Of a DNA stretch of 64,000 nucleotides, positions 9,545 through 17,479 are shown piece after piece. The stretch spans positions 159,202 to 223,201 of the forward strand of contig JAQTUF010000001.1 in assembly GCA_028710865.1 (NCBI GenBank), read 5' to 3'. The notes under the pieces were generated by a model. It had not been told where the DNA came from. It made no database searches and saw only the letters and a program-made list of their open reading frames with translations. A program made the translations under genes and the position numbers. The first letter of the stretch is position 1. Every line of letters begins with the position of its first letter. Origin of the DNA: Candidatus Shapirobacteria bacterium (GTDB lineage: Bacteria > Patescibacteria > Microgenomatia > UBA12405).

Positions 9545-10816
9545 TTAATTTTTATGATAAAAAAACAATGAAACGGTTAAAAGACATAGGGATGAAAAAA
9601 TTATAATGAAAGTAGGGAAAGTAGCCCCAGTTTTGGGGATACCAGAACTAGTACTGGGATTTTCAACTTTAGTAATAATAGGGGTGGGGGTAGCAGTTGG
9701 AGTAGGAGTAATTATAATTTTTGGTGTAGGTGTGGGTGTATTTGTAACCGCAGATGATGAAGCAGTAAAATTAGTATCATTTTCAGCAGCCAAAACAATA
9801 AATTTTCGAGTAATAGTTTCTAAAACTCCAGCCTCATTTTTAGTAGTTACAGTAATAGTATGTTCTCCTGGAGTTAAATTTTTAGGAACTGACCAATTCC
9901 ATTCTCCATTTTCATCTGAAATAGTTTCACCATTAAGAATTTCGGAAGAATGAACTTCGATGGTAATTTTTGATTTTGATGGGGCTGTTCCAAAAAATTC
10001 TGGTTTTTTGGTAGAAAGTGACTCATTATCGGTTGGATTTAAAATATCCAATTTCTTATCAATAGAATTATCTATGTTAATTTCAGCTGACGGTAAAACA
10101 CCATTAGCCTTAGTTTCAACTTGAGGACTAGTAAGATTGTCTTGACCAATAATAATGTCAGGAACAGGGTTATTTAAAGATGTATTATTAATTATTTGAG
10201 TAGTAATTTGATTAGAAGAAATAATAAAGATATCTTCTTCTAAACCTTGGGGTGGGGTAAACCAATTTGTTTTTGAATCATTAAAACTAGTTGAAAGAGT
10301 GATATTCCAATTACCCGAAGAGGTAGTAATAGCTGATAAAGGAGAGGCGCCAGGAATATTTAAATAAACAAGAACATTACTGGCTGGATTGCCATCTGGA
10401 TTGAGAATTTTTCCCCAGGCTAAATCGGAAGAAATTGATTGATTAACAGGCTTTTTAGCAGTATTAATTTGGAAACTAGAAGAATTAAAATTATTACCTC
10501 CACTTATGATAGAAAAACTATAATCAGAATTTTCTTTTAGGGAATTGATTTCAAAATAATGAATTTTACTAGATTTATCATTTTTAGTAATTTGATTATT
10601 AATATTAATGTTAGTTAAACATTCGGCATTAGTAGAGAAAGAAATAACAGCTGATTCATAAGTAACATTAGTTATTTGTGGGTTAATTGGTTCACATCCA
10701 CCACTAGCCTGAGGATTAAAATTAAAATTTTTACTAGTAAGAATTACTCCACCAAAAACGGCAGCAATAAGTAATAAAAGTCCTAAAATTGTCGGTATAT
10801 GTTTTTCTGGTTTCAT
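9545..10816 (-). CDS. Cell-surface Ig-like protein with IPKTG sorting signal
   Basis: A 423-residue envelope protein. An N-terminal hydrophobic segment (residues about 8-26) is followed by a fibronectin-like region, a carboxypeptidase-regulatory-like segment (about 135-220) and a bacterial Ig-like domain (about 255-340, with PGEHTITVTTKNEAG). Then come a Pro/Thr linker and a C-terminus with GIPKTGATFP, a hydrophobic stretch and a short tail ending YHKN. That end has the layout of an LPXTG-type sortase signal with Ile in the first position; a sortase lies at 29507. Its ATG overlaps the previous stop as ATGA, making it the last gene of the pilN-pilO operon. It could be a pilus-associated or wall-anchored protein. 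Confidence 0.72.
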   Translation of the reverse strand: MKPEKHIPTILGLLLLIAAVFGGVILTSKNFNFNPQASGGCEPINPQITNVTYESAVISFSTNAECLTNININNQITKNDKSSKIHYFEINSLKENSDYSFSIISGGNNFNSSSFQINTAKKPVNQSISSDLAWGKILNPDGNPASNVLVYLNIPGASPLSAITTSSGNWNITLSTSFNDSKTNWFTPPQGLEEDIFIISSNQITTQIINNTSLNNPVPDIIIGQDNLTSPQVETKANGVLPSAEINIDNSIDKKLDILNPTDNESLSTKKPEFFGTAPSKSKITIEVHSSEILNGETISDENGEWNWSVPKNLTPGEHTITVTTKNEAGVLETITRKFIVLAAENDTNFTASSSAVTNTPTPTPKIIITPTPTATPTPIITKVENPSTSSGIPKTGATFPTFIIIFSSLCLLTVSLFFYHKN

Positions 10817-11100
10817 GGTGATTCTAACAAAGGTAAGGGGGTTATTAAAGATGAAGACTCTGATGAAAAATTGATTATATTGGGATTGTTCTCATCAAAA
10901 TTAATTGGCCGTTTTTCTATTTCATCAATAATTTCTAAATCAAGTTGAGAATTTATAACCTTGTCATAGGAAGCGGTTTGAACTTTGTTGATAGGTCCCA
11001 TTAGGTTACTATAACTTTTTTGAATAATAGCTACCAAAATCGATATAAAAGTAAAAAAAGATATAAAAATGAAATAGGTTGAAATTTTAGTTGATTTCAT
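10813..11100 (-). CDS. Small single-pass membrane protein in the pilNO operon
   Basis: A 95-residue protein of unknown function. A transmembrane helix spans about residues 9-26; the rest is polar, with an acidic stretch (LDLEIIDEIEKRP) and a Ser/Pro-rich end. It is locked into the operon by ATGA overlaps with pilO upstream and the Ig-like protein downstream. By position it corresponds to the slot held by pilP in Gram-negative pilus operons, but it has no lipobox and I see no PilP similarity. Confidence 0.65.
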   Translation of the reverse strand: MKSTKISTYFIFISFFTFISILVAIIQKSYSNLMGPINKVQTASYDKVINSQLDLEIIDEIEKRPINFDENNPNIINFSSESSSLITPLPLLESP

Positions 11101-11741
11101 TTGCTTTCAATAGGTGAATAAAATAAATTACTGCTTATATTTAAATTTACAAATCCGGAATTCAAACTATTACTTGTTTGATTTTTATCATCCGGTCGAC
11201 TAAATCTAATTGAAGATATATCAACAAGACGACGATTGTTAAGTAATCCTTTTATAAAGGAAAGGGTAGATTGATATTGACTATTAGCTGTTATATCTAT
11301 TTGAAAAGATTTGGTTAATGATTTTTCCTTTTTTGAGTCATCAATATTAGATATATTAAAATTTAACTGTTTAATATTGATTGAAGATTCTTTGGAAATG
11401 GTGTAAAAATTAACAGCTGCTTGATAAAAATTAGGATTACTAGGAAATCCTGATTCTAAAATAAAATATTTTTCCTGAGCTTGAGAAAATGAGTCTTGAG
11501 CTTGAATGATGCTGTTAATTTTAGAATGCATTTTTTGACTGGCCAATTCTTTTGACTTTATTTCCCCAACTAAGGATGAGATGGCTAAAGCAGTTGGTTT
11601 GATAGCTAATAATAGAAAAATAGTAATTAAAGTAAAAGTAGCAGTAATTTCTAAATATTTGGCAATTTTTTTATTTTCAGCCTGTTGGCGTAAATATTGG
11701 TAAAATGGTCTGATTTGGTTAAGAGTAGGTTTGGTAATCAT
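11097..11741 (-). CDS. pilO: PilO-like type IV pilus assembly protein
   Basis: A 214-residue bitopic membrane protein: cytoplasmic N-terminus, one transmembrane helix at about residues 30-50, a coiled-coil-prone stretch (about 55-85), then a small alpha/beta domain. This is the PilO layout. PilO pairs with PilN to form the inner-membrane alignment complex linking the cytoplasmic motor to the pilus fibre. Sequence identity in this family is low, so the call rests on topology plus the preceding pilN. ATGA overlaps join it to both neighbours. Confidence 0.7.
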   Translation of the reverse strand: MITKPTLNQIRPFYQYLRQQAENKKIAKYLEITATFTLITIFLLLAIKPTALAISSLVGEIKSKELASQKMHSKINSIIQAQDSFSQAQEKYFILESGFPSNPNFYQAAVNFYTISKESSINIKQLNFNISNIDDSKKEKSLTKSFQIDITANSQYQSTLSFIKGLLNNRRLVDISSIRFSRPDDKNQTSNSLNSGFVNLNISSNLFYSPIESK

Positions 11742-12292
11742 ATGAATATAACTGAAATTGAAACTGTGTAACTATTTTCTTTGGGTTTTTTTTCAATTTT
11801 ATTAATGTTAACTGTTTTTATATCTGGATTTAACATAAGATTACTAATAAAATTAACAATAGAATCTTCGTTAATAGCTATAAGTGACGCCATAGCAACA
11901 GTTTGATTTGATTCAGAATCTTTTTGGATAGAGAGGTTGTCATAAATAAGATTATTGGGAGTACTATTTATAAGAGATAATAACTGTTGATTATATTCAG
12001 GTTGATTAGAATAAAAATCTTTAATTGTCTTTAATCTTTCTTGAAATGAGGCATATTCTGTTTCAAAATATTTAGTACTGTTTAAAATCGCCTCTTGTTG
12101 ACGAACAGTTTCTGAAAGATCTGAATTTTTCCTATCTAACCAAAATCTAGAAATAAAGGCGGAAATGACAATTAATTCCGTTAAAATAATAACCCACCTA
12201 CCGACAGTAGTTAACCATTTAAAAAATTTGGCACCAAAAGAATTGGGATTTTCTGTTTCTGGCAGAAGAGAAATTTCTTTTTTAACAGCCAT
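11738..12292 (-). CDS. pilN: PilN-like type IV pilus assembly protein
   Basis: A 184-residue membrane protein that begins with KKEISLLPE, matching the PilN 'INLLP' motif that binds the cytoplasmic actin-like PilM. A transmembrane helix (about residues 30-50), a coiled coil (about 52-95) and a ferredoxin-like periplasmic domain follow. No pilM is present upstream; murJ occupies that position, so PilM is either elsewhere in the genome or absent. A TATACT box ends 6 bases before the ATG, predicting a leaderless mRNA and an internal promoter separating this operon from murJ. Confidence 0.75.
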   Translation of the reverse strand: MAVKKEISLLPETENPNSFGAKFFKWLTTVGRWVIILTELIVISAFISRFWLDRKNSDLSETVRQQEAILNSTKYFETEYASFQERLKTIKDFYSNQPEYNQQLLSLINSTPNNLIYDNLSIQKDSESNQTVAMASLIAINEDSIVNFISNLMLNPDIKTVNINKIEKKPKENSYTVSISVIFI

Positions 12293-12304
12293 ACATTCAG
12301 TATA
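12293..12304 (-). promoter_or_regulatory. Leaderless promoter of pilN
   Basis: TATACT at 12299-12304 (minus strand) followed by 6 bases and then the pilN ATG. Transcription would start at or next to the A of ATG. No good -35 match is seen 16-18 bases further upstream. Confidence 0.5.
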
Positions 12305-12309
12305 TACGA

Positions 12310-13923
12310 CTATTTATTTAAAACAAAACGTTTGAACTTTAAAAAATAATGTTGATAATCATTGATTTCGTCTATCTTTAAAAATTTGGCTGAAAAGATA
12401 TAACAAAAAAATCCAATAAGGCTAGAAATAGTAAAAACAATAATAACAGATATAGTCTTAGTGGTATCTAAAACAAAAAGATCTAAAATCTTTATCGAAA
12501 CCCAAGTACCAATCCCCATGACGAGTGAAGAAACTAAAATTTTATTGGTTTTTTTTAAAGTAACTAACCATTCAAAACCATCAACTATCTTAATAAACAT
12601 AAATAAAAGCCCACTAAGTTGGACTATATTACCAACAGATGAACTGATGGCTAAACCTAAAACTCCAAGGTTAGTAAAGTTTATTAAATAAAAACTAAAA
12701 CTGATATTGAAGAAAAGTGAGATCAGGGAAACATAGAAAGGAACTTTAGTATTATGAAGGGCATAAAATGATCTAATTAAAATTTGAATAATTGCCTGAC
12801 AAACGATGGCTGGAGTTAAAAAAGCTAATGTTTTAGCGGTTAAAACAGTAGCTGACCAAGGAAACTGACGAGAACCAAAAAGAATGCGGACGATAGCTAA
12901 ACGCTGAATTAAAATTAAAACTGCAATAGGTAGAGCAATAAAAAGGCTTTGAATTAAGATTTTGTGAACTGTGGTTCTGAATTTGTTTAGTTCATTTAGG
13001 GCAATATTTTTGGAAAGGGCAGGAAGAGAGGCTTGACCAATAGTAGTACCAAAAATACGACTGGGTAAATACATGAGTTGAAGAGCTAAATTTAAAATAG
13101 AAATTGAACCAATAGTAAGGGTACTAGCAAAAAATAGAGTAACAGTATTTTCAATCTCACCTAACCCTAGAGAAAGACTCCTAGGTATCATAAGTTTAAA
13201 AACTTCCTTAACACCATCAACTTTGGTTTTGATAATGAAAGAATATTTAAAACCAACTCGTTTTAAAGATGGTATTTGAATAGCTAAATGGAAAAAAGCA
13301 CCAACAACAGCTCCATAAACGACACCATAGATACCAAATATAGGAGCGAGGGTAAAAATACTAAGGATAATAAAAAAATTATAGATAATAGGAGAAATAG
13401 CTGGAATAATAAAAATTTGATTGACCTGAAGAATGGCAGTAATAAAATTACTAAGCAAGAAAAAAATTTGAGCAATCAAAAGAATGCGGGTTAGACTGAC
13501 CATAAGGGCTAGTTGATCTGGAGTAAATCCACCAGCAATTAATTTTGTTAAGGGAGTAGCAAAAATTAAAACAATAAAGGCGGCAATAGTAAAAACAATT
13601 AAAAGAATATTGATAACAGTAGAAGCAAGTTTAAAAGCTTTCTTTTTATTTTTTTGAAGGTATCCAGAAAAAACAGGAATAAAAGAAGCAGAGAGAGCTC
13701 CAGTGACTAAAAGTTTAAAAATTAAATCAGGAAGACGAAAGGCAGCATTATAAACATCAAGTTGGGCGGTACAACATTTAAAGAAATAACCATATAAAAA
13801 ACGACTTCTTAAAAAACCTAATATAGCAGAAATGCTGAAAGTTACCGCTAAAACTAATGAAGCTGAAAGAATACTATGTTGACGCCGATGGATAAGAGAG
13901 TGAAGTTTTTGTTTAATTCCCAT
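12310..13923 (-). CDS. murJ: Lipid II flippase MurJ (MviN)
   Basis: A 537-residue protein with about 14 transmembrane helices and the MurJ/MviN N-terminus (SASLVLAVTFSISAILGFLR followed by SRFLYGYFF). MurJ moves lipid II from the inner to the outer leaflet for peptidoglycan synthesis. Length and topology are normal. It is divergent from rpsT across 53 bases. TATAAT at 13930-13935 (minus strand) ends 6 bases before its ATG, so its message is probably leaderless. The pilN promoter overlaps its last codons. Confidence 0.92.
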   Translation of the reverse strand: MGIKQKLHSLIHRRQHSILSASLVLAVTFSISAILGFLRSRFLYGYFFKCCTAQLDVYNAAFRLPDLIFKLLVTGALSASFIPVFSGYLQKNKKKAFKLASTVINILLIVFTIAAFIVLIFATPLTKLIAGGFTPDQLALMVSLTRILLIAQIFFLLSNFITAILQVNQIFIIPAISPIIYNFFIILSIFTLAPIFGIYGVVYGAVVGAFFHLAIQIPSLKRVGFKYSFIIKTKVDGVKEVFKLMIPRSLSLGLGEIENTVTLFFASTLTIGSISILNLALQLMYLPSRIFGTTIGQASLPALSKNIALNELNKFRTTVHKILIQSLFIALPIAVLILIQRLAIVRILFGSRQFPWSATVLTAKTLAFLTPAIVCQAIIQILIRSFYALHNTKVPFYVSLISLFFNISFSFYLINFTNLGVLGLAISSSVGNIVQLSGLLFMFIKIVDGFEWLVTLKKTNKILVSSLVMGIGTWVSIKILDLFVLDTTKTISVIIVFTISSLIGFFCYIFSAKFLKIDEINDYQHYFLKFKRFVLNK

Positions 13924-13976
13924 AAGTGTATTATAAATTCTTGTAAATGTTTGGTATATAGGATAGAATAATCTCT
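13924..13976. promoter_or_regulatory. Divergent overlapping promoters of murJ and rpsT
   Basis: On the plus strand TTGTAA (13941-13946), a 17-base spacer and TAGAAT (13964-13969) place transcription start at or one base before the rpsT ATG at 13977. On the minus strand TATAAT (13930-13935) ends 6 bases before the murJ ATG. Both promoters share the same 53 bases, so polymerases for the two genes must compete for the site. Confidence 0.65.
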
Positions 13977-14327
13977 ATGCCAATTAGTCTATCTGCAAAA
14001 AAATCATTACGAAAATCGATTAAAAATCGTAAAGTAAATGTTTTGTTTAAAAACAAAATAAAAACAGTTACAAAAAAATTTTTAGCTAAACCAACTAGTG
14101 AAGGTTTAAAAGAAATATATTCGATTTTTGATCAGGCAGTGAAAAATAATGTTTTTCACAAAAATAAAACTGCCAGACTTAAATCTAATTTAGCCAAAAG
14201 ATTAGCTAATAAAGATGAAGTAAGGACTGTTGTTAAATCTAAAAAAGCAGCCAAAAAAGGATCAAAAAAAGTAGCTAAATCAAAAGTGAGGGATAAAGCT
14301 AAAGCGAAGTCTGCTAAAAAAATGTAA
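13977..14327 (+). CDS. rpsT: Ribosomal protein S20 (bS20) with Lys/Ala-rich tail
   Basis: A 116-residue basic protein. Residues 1-80 match bS20: N-terminal SAKKSLRKSIKNRKVN, then KIKTVTKKFL, and FHKNKTARLKSNLAKRL. It binds 16S rRNA early in 30S assembly. The family is usually 85-90 residues; here about 30 extra residues made almost only of Lys, Ala, Ser and Val are added at the C-terminus. The message is predicted leaderless and ends at a clear terminator. Confidence 0.92.
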   Translation: MPISLSAKKSLRKSIKNRKVNVLFKNKIKTVTKKFLAKPTSEGLKEIYSIFDQAVKNNVFHKNKTARLKSNLAKRLANKDEVRTVVKSKKAAKKGSKKVAKSKVRDKAKAKSAKKM

Positions 14328-14330
14328 TGG

Positions 14331-14365
14331 GCCACAAGATTTGGATATTTTCCAAATAATGTGGC
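14331..14365 (+). ncRNA. Two-part hairpin after rpsT
   Basis: GCCACA (14331-14336) pairs with TGTGGC (14360-14365), and inside it TTTGG (14340-14344) pairs with CCAAA (14352-14356). This 35-base structured element sits between the rpsT stop and the terminator, so it will be in the rpsT mRNA 3' end. It may protect the 3' end or bind S20; neither is shown. Confidence 0.4.
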
Positions 14366-14371
14366 AAAATC

Positions 14372-14398
14372 AAAGAGTATCGAGAGATACTCTTTTTT
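14372..14398 (+). terminator. Rho-independent terminator after rpsT
   Basis: AAAGAGTATC, a GAGA tetraloop and GATACTCTTT form a perfect 10-base-pair stem, followed by further T residues to 14398. It separates rpsT from metG. Confidence 0.8.
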
Positions 14399-14425
14399 GG
14401 TTGATTAAAACTTTAAATTTAAAAA

Positions 14426-15859
14426 ATGAATAATAAAAAATTTTATATTACTACAGCAATTCCTTATGTCAATGCCGCACCTCATATAGGTCATGCTTTA
14501 GAGTATGTTCAAACTGATGTTATCGCTAGATTTCAAAAGTTATTAGGTAGAGATGTATATTTTTTGTCTGGAACTGATGACAATGCTTTAAAGAATGTCC
14601 AAGCGGCAGAGCTTAAAAACGTTCCAGTGGAGATTTATGTTAAAGAGAATTCTGATAAATTTGAAAATGTTTTAAAAAAATTGAATATTTCCAATGATGA
14701 TTTTATTAGAACTACCGAAAAACGACATAATGATGGAGTAAAAAAATTTTGGGAAGCTTGTAAAAAGGATATTTATAAAAAAAAGTATAGGGGTTTATAT
14801 TGTGTTGGTTGTGAAACATTTTATTTAGAAAAAGATTTGGTTGAGGGTAAATGTCCAGAACATAAAACAGTTCCAGAAATAATCGAAGAAGAAAATTATT
14901 TTTTTAAACTTTCAAATTATCAAGACTGGTTAATCGAATTAATTGAAAAAGATGAATTGCAAATTATACCAACATTTAGAAAAAAGGAGATTTTAACTTT
15001 TATAAAAAGTGGGCTTGAAGATTTTAGTATTTCCAGATCGGTTAAACGAGCTAAAGGATGGGGAATATTAGTTCCTGGTGATCCTAATCAAATTGTATAT
15101 GTATGGTTTGATGCTTTAATTAATTATATTACTGCCTTAGGTTGGCCAAATAATAAGGAATTATATGATAAATATTGGCCAGCTGATGTCCAAGTAATTG
15201 GTAAGGGGATTTCTAGATTTCACGCTATTTATTGGCCGGCAATGTTAAAAAGTGCTGGTTTACCTATTCCAAAACAGTTATTTATTCATGGATATGTGAC
15301 TGCTAATAAAGAAAAAATTAGTAAATCTTTGGGAAATGTAATTGATCCATTGGAACAAATTGAAAAATATGGAGTGGACGCAGTTAGATTTTATTTATTA
15401 AGAGAAATACCGGCTTACGGCGATGGTGATTATTCTGAAACTAGATTTTTGGAATTATATAATGCTGATTTAGCCAATAATTGGGGTAATTTAGTATCTA
15501 GAGTAGTTAAGTTGGCTGAAGGACAAAACCCATCTATTTCGATGTCTGTCGAGACAACTCCTTTTAATGAAAGGAAACAATATATAAAACTTATTAATGA
15601 ATTTCGATTCGATGAATTAATAAAAATTATATTTAAAAAATATATTGATTTTGCTAATACAGAATTAAATAAAGAAACACCGTGGAAACTGGAAAAAGAT
15701 GATCCAAAAAGAATTGAAATTCTTAATAAAATAATTGGTTTAATATTGCAAGCAAATGTATTTTTAGAACCGATTATGCCGGAAACTTCGGAAAAAATAA
15801 AAAAAGCTTTTAGTGGAATAATAAAACCAATAGAAAAACCATTATTTCCAAGAATTTAA
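14426..15859 (+). CDS. metG: Methionyl-tRNA synthetase
   Basis: A 477-residue class I aminoacyl-tRNA synthetase charging tRNA-Met. It has the HIGH-type motif PHIGHA (residues 19-24), a zinc-knuckle pair (CVGCETFY and a later CPEH) and the KMSKS-type motif EKISKSLGN near residue 300, followed by the anticodon-binding helical domain. It lacks the C-terminal EMAP/Trbp111 dimerisation domain found in longer forms. Seven bases before the ATG ends a weak TTAAAT box, so it may also be leaderless. tatD follows after 3 bases, an arrangement common in bacteria. Confidence 0.95.
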   Translation: MNNKKFYITTAIPYVNAAPHIGHALEYVQTDVIARFQKLLGRDVYFLSGTDDNALKNVQAAELKNVPVEIYVKENSDKFENVLKKLNISNDDFIRTTEKRHNDGVKKFWEACKKDIYKKKYRGLYCVGCETFYLEKDLVEGKCPEHKTVPEIIEEENYFFKLSNYQDWLIELIEKDELQIIPTFRKKEILTFIKSGLEDFSISRSVKRAKGWGILVPGDPNQIVYVWFDALINYITALGWPNNKELYDKYWPADVQVIGKGISRFHAIYWPAMLKSAGLPIPKQLFIHGYVTANKEKISKSLGNVIDPLEQIEKYGVDAVRFYLLREIPAYGDGDYSETRFLELYNADLANNWGNLVSRVVKLAEGQNPSISMSVETTPFNERKQYIKLINEFRFDELIKIIFKKYIDFANTELNKETPWKLEKDDPKRIEILNKIIGLILQANVFLEPIMPETSEKIKKAFSGIIKPIEKPLFPRI

Positions 15860-15862
15860 TTA

Positions 15863-16567
15863 ATGATAGATACACACGCTCATTTAGATCAAATATTGTG
15901 CGACACTAGAGGTAAAGTAAAGACTATTATTTTGGCAGCTTCGGATGTTGATGATTCTAAAAATAACCTAAAATTAGCCCAAAAATATGATTTCTTATTA
16001 CCGGCCATTGGGATTCACCCCCAATCCCCTTCCGTGGAGGTGGATAAACTAGAAGAATTAATTAATCAGAAGATAATAGCAATTGGTGAATGCGGATTAG
16101 AATTTGTGGGTGATTTTAATAGAGATAGTCAAGAAACCTGTTTTCGAAAGCAAATTGAATTGGCTAAAAAATATAAACTACCATTAATAATTCATGCCAG
16201 AAAAGCGGTAGATGAAGTAGTAGAAATTTTAAAAGAATATAAAAATATAACTGGAGTATTTCATTGTTATGCTGGAGGTAAAAAAAGAATTCAAAAAATT
16301 CTAGATTTAGGTTTCTATTTGGGAATTGATGGAAATTTAACTTATGAAGATGGATTGATTGATGTAGTTAAAAATATTCCAAGAGATAGATTAATATTGG
16401 AAACTGATTGTCCTTATTTAACTCCAATACCGTTTAGGGGTAAAGAAAATAAGCCGGCATATATTAAATATATTTATGAAAAAGTATCAAAAATTTGGGG
16501 AATTAATTTTGAAGAGACGGAAAAAATAATTGACAAAAATGCTAAAAAATTATTTAAGATCGTCTAG
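15863..16567 (+). CDS. tatD: TatD-family metal-dependent DNase
   Basis: A 234-residue TIM-barrel hydrolase. MIDTHAHLD at the N-terminus (HxH metal ligands), GECGLEF (Glu ligand), LPLIIHAR, FHCYAGG and LETDCPYLTP are the standard TatD motifs. TatD proteins act as 3'-5' exonucleases on DNA/RNA and may have D-aminoacyl-tRNA deacylase or peptidase activity. It follows metG after 3 bases in the same operon. Its 3' end overlaps the convergent small membrane protein gene by 18 bases. Confidence 0.92.
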   Translation: MIDTHAHLDQILCDTRGKVKTIILAASDVDDSKNNLKLAQKYDFLLPAIGIHPQSPSVEVDKLEELINQKIIAIGECGLEFVGDFNRDSQETCFRKQIELAKKYKLPLIIHARKAVDEVVEILKEYKNITGVFHCYAGGKKRIQKILDLGFYLGIDGNLTYEDGLIDVVKNIPRDRLILETDCPYLTPIPFRGKENKPAYIKYIYEKVSKIWGINFEETEKIIDKNAKKLFKIV

Positions 16568-16762
16568 ACCATTACCATCAATTAATAAAAGTATAAATCC
16601 TAAAATGATCGAAACTAAATAGCTTAATAATTGATTTTGAGGGAAAATAAAAAGATCAAGAAGTCCCCAAATCCCCCGCCAAATAATAATGATACCCAAG
16701 AAATCAATGATGATTCTCAAATTTTTACGAGGGGCTAAAAATTTTCTAATTGTTTTAAACAT
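16550..16762 (-). CDS. Small two-helix membrane protein
   Basis: A 70-residue protein of unknown function with two transmembrane helices (about residues 18-38 and 45-62), a basic N-terminus and an acidic end (GNGLDDLK). Its ATG overlaps the end of the thioredoxin-like gene by 8 bases, so it is the last gene of a three-gene minus-strand operon starting at 17236. Confidence 0.6.
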   Translation of the reverse strand: MFKTIRKFLAPRKNLRIIIDFLGIIIIWRGIWGLLDLFIFPQNQLLSYLVSIILGFILLLIDGNGLDDLK

Positions 16763-16994
16763 ATTCAGAAATAATAGTTTCTAATTCTTTAATATTAGGG
16801 TATTTATCAATAAAAACTACTTCTCCGTCAATTAAAAGGATAGTACTCCCTTGAAGACCCATATTAACAACACGAGACATATCTTTGATATATTCTGGAT
16901 CATAATCAATTTGAAGACGATGACAAATATTTTCTAAATCGGCAAAAAGTTTTTTTCCCTTAGGACTTCCACGATCGAAAAGTTGGATTCGCAT
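16755..16994 (-). CDS. Degenerate thioredoxin-fold protein (Thioredoxin_3-like) lacking CxxC
   Basis: A 79-residue protein that resembles the small Thioredoxin_3/redox-active disulfide family: MRIQLFDRGSPKGKKL at the N-terminus, a central helix and ILLIDGEVVFIDKYPNIKEL at the end. The family's GCPNCKK active site is replaced by GSPKGKK, so both catalytic cysteines are gone, and the cis-proline before the third strand (usually TP) reads ST. It therefore cannot be a disulfide reductase and may act as a binding or scaffold protein. It overlaps both neighbours. Confidence 0.6.
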   Translation of the reverse strand: MRIQLFDRGSPKGKKLFADLENICHRLQIDYDPEYIKDMSRVVNMGLQGSTILLIDGEVVFIDKYPNIKELETIISEYV

Positions 16995-17236
16995 AGTAAT
17001 TGATCAATTATAGCAAAATCAATATTATTGTAGTGTTTTCTGAAAGCATTTCGCTCATTCGGCATTAAAACGGAATCTAATAAATCGTGGTCTGACAATG
17101 AATAAATTTCTGGATCTAAATTATTTCTTAAACAAATATATTCATTAGTTTGTTTTGGTGTTAATACTATATTGGTATCTTTTAGTATGTTAACTATTTG
17201 TTGTTTTTCCCAAAAAAAAGGTAATAATTCATTCAC
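16934..17236 (-). CDS. Hypothetical protein, first gene of a small operon
   Basis: A 100-residue, mostly helical soluble protein with no family I recognise. The GTG start at 17236 is supported by TACACT ending 6 bases upstream, the same leaderless layout as many genes here. The C-terminal 20 codons overlap the thioredoxin-like gene by 61 bases, which is unusually long and lowers my confidence that both frames are used as drawn. Confidence 0.5.
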   Translation of the reverse strand: MNELLPFFWEKQQIVNILKDTNIVLTPKQTNEYICLRNNLDPEIYSLSDHDLLDSVLMPNERNAFRKHYNNIDFAIIDQLLCESNFSIVEVLREKNFLPI

Positions 17237-17248
17237 TGTTTAAGTGTA
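17237..17248 (-). promoter_or_regulatory. Leaderless promoter with GTG start
   Basis: TACACT at 17243-17248 (minus strand), 6 bases, then GTG at 17236. It is the only signal that fixes the start of this small operon. Confidence 0.45.
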
Positions 17249-17287
17249 ACACAGAAATAATAATAAATTTATATTTATCTTAAATAA

Positions 17288-17479
17288 TTACTTGATAACA
17301 CTAGATCGGAAACTAAGCCAAGAAATAATCCAACTAGAAATAATGTCAGTAATTATTATCGGAAGAATTGGGAGATCTTTATCTATAAACAGCATAATAG
17401 CGCTACCAATCCAAAAACAAGCAAGAACCGCTGTGGAATATGGATATTTTAAAAACATTAACCAAGATTGTTGTTTCAT
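17288..17479 (-). CDS. Small two-helix membrane protein coupled to the UbiB-like gene
   Basis: A 63-residue protein, MKQQSWLMFLKYPYS onward, with two hydrophobic segments (about residues 12-30 and 36-54). Function unknown. The ATG at 17479 overlaps the kinase stop as ATGA, and GGGGAGG lies 6 bases upstream, one of the strongest Shine-Dalgarno sequences in the window. That fixes the start; the five extra codons back to a TTG at 17494 are not needed. Confidence 0.62.
   Translation of the reverse strand: MKQQSWLMFLKYPYSTAVLACFWIGSAIMLFIDKDLPILPIIITDIISSWIISWLSFRSSVIK

Noticed and set aside
9606..9953. 115-residue plus-strand frame
   Set aside because: It is antisense to the Thr/Pro-rich linker and Ig domain of the surface protein; its Val/Gly composition mirrors Thr/Pro codons.
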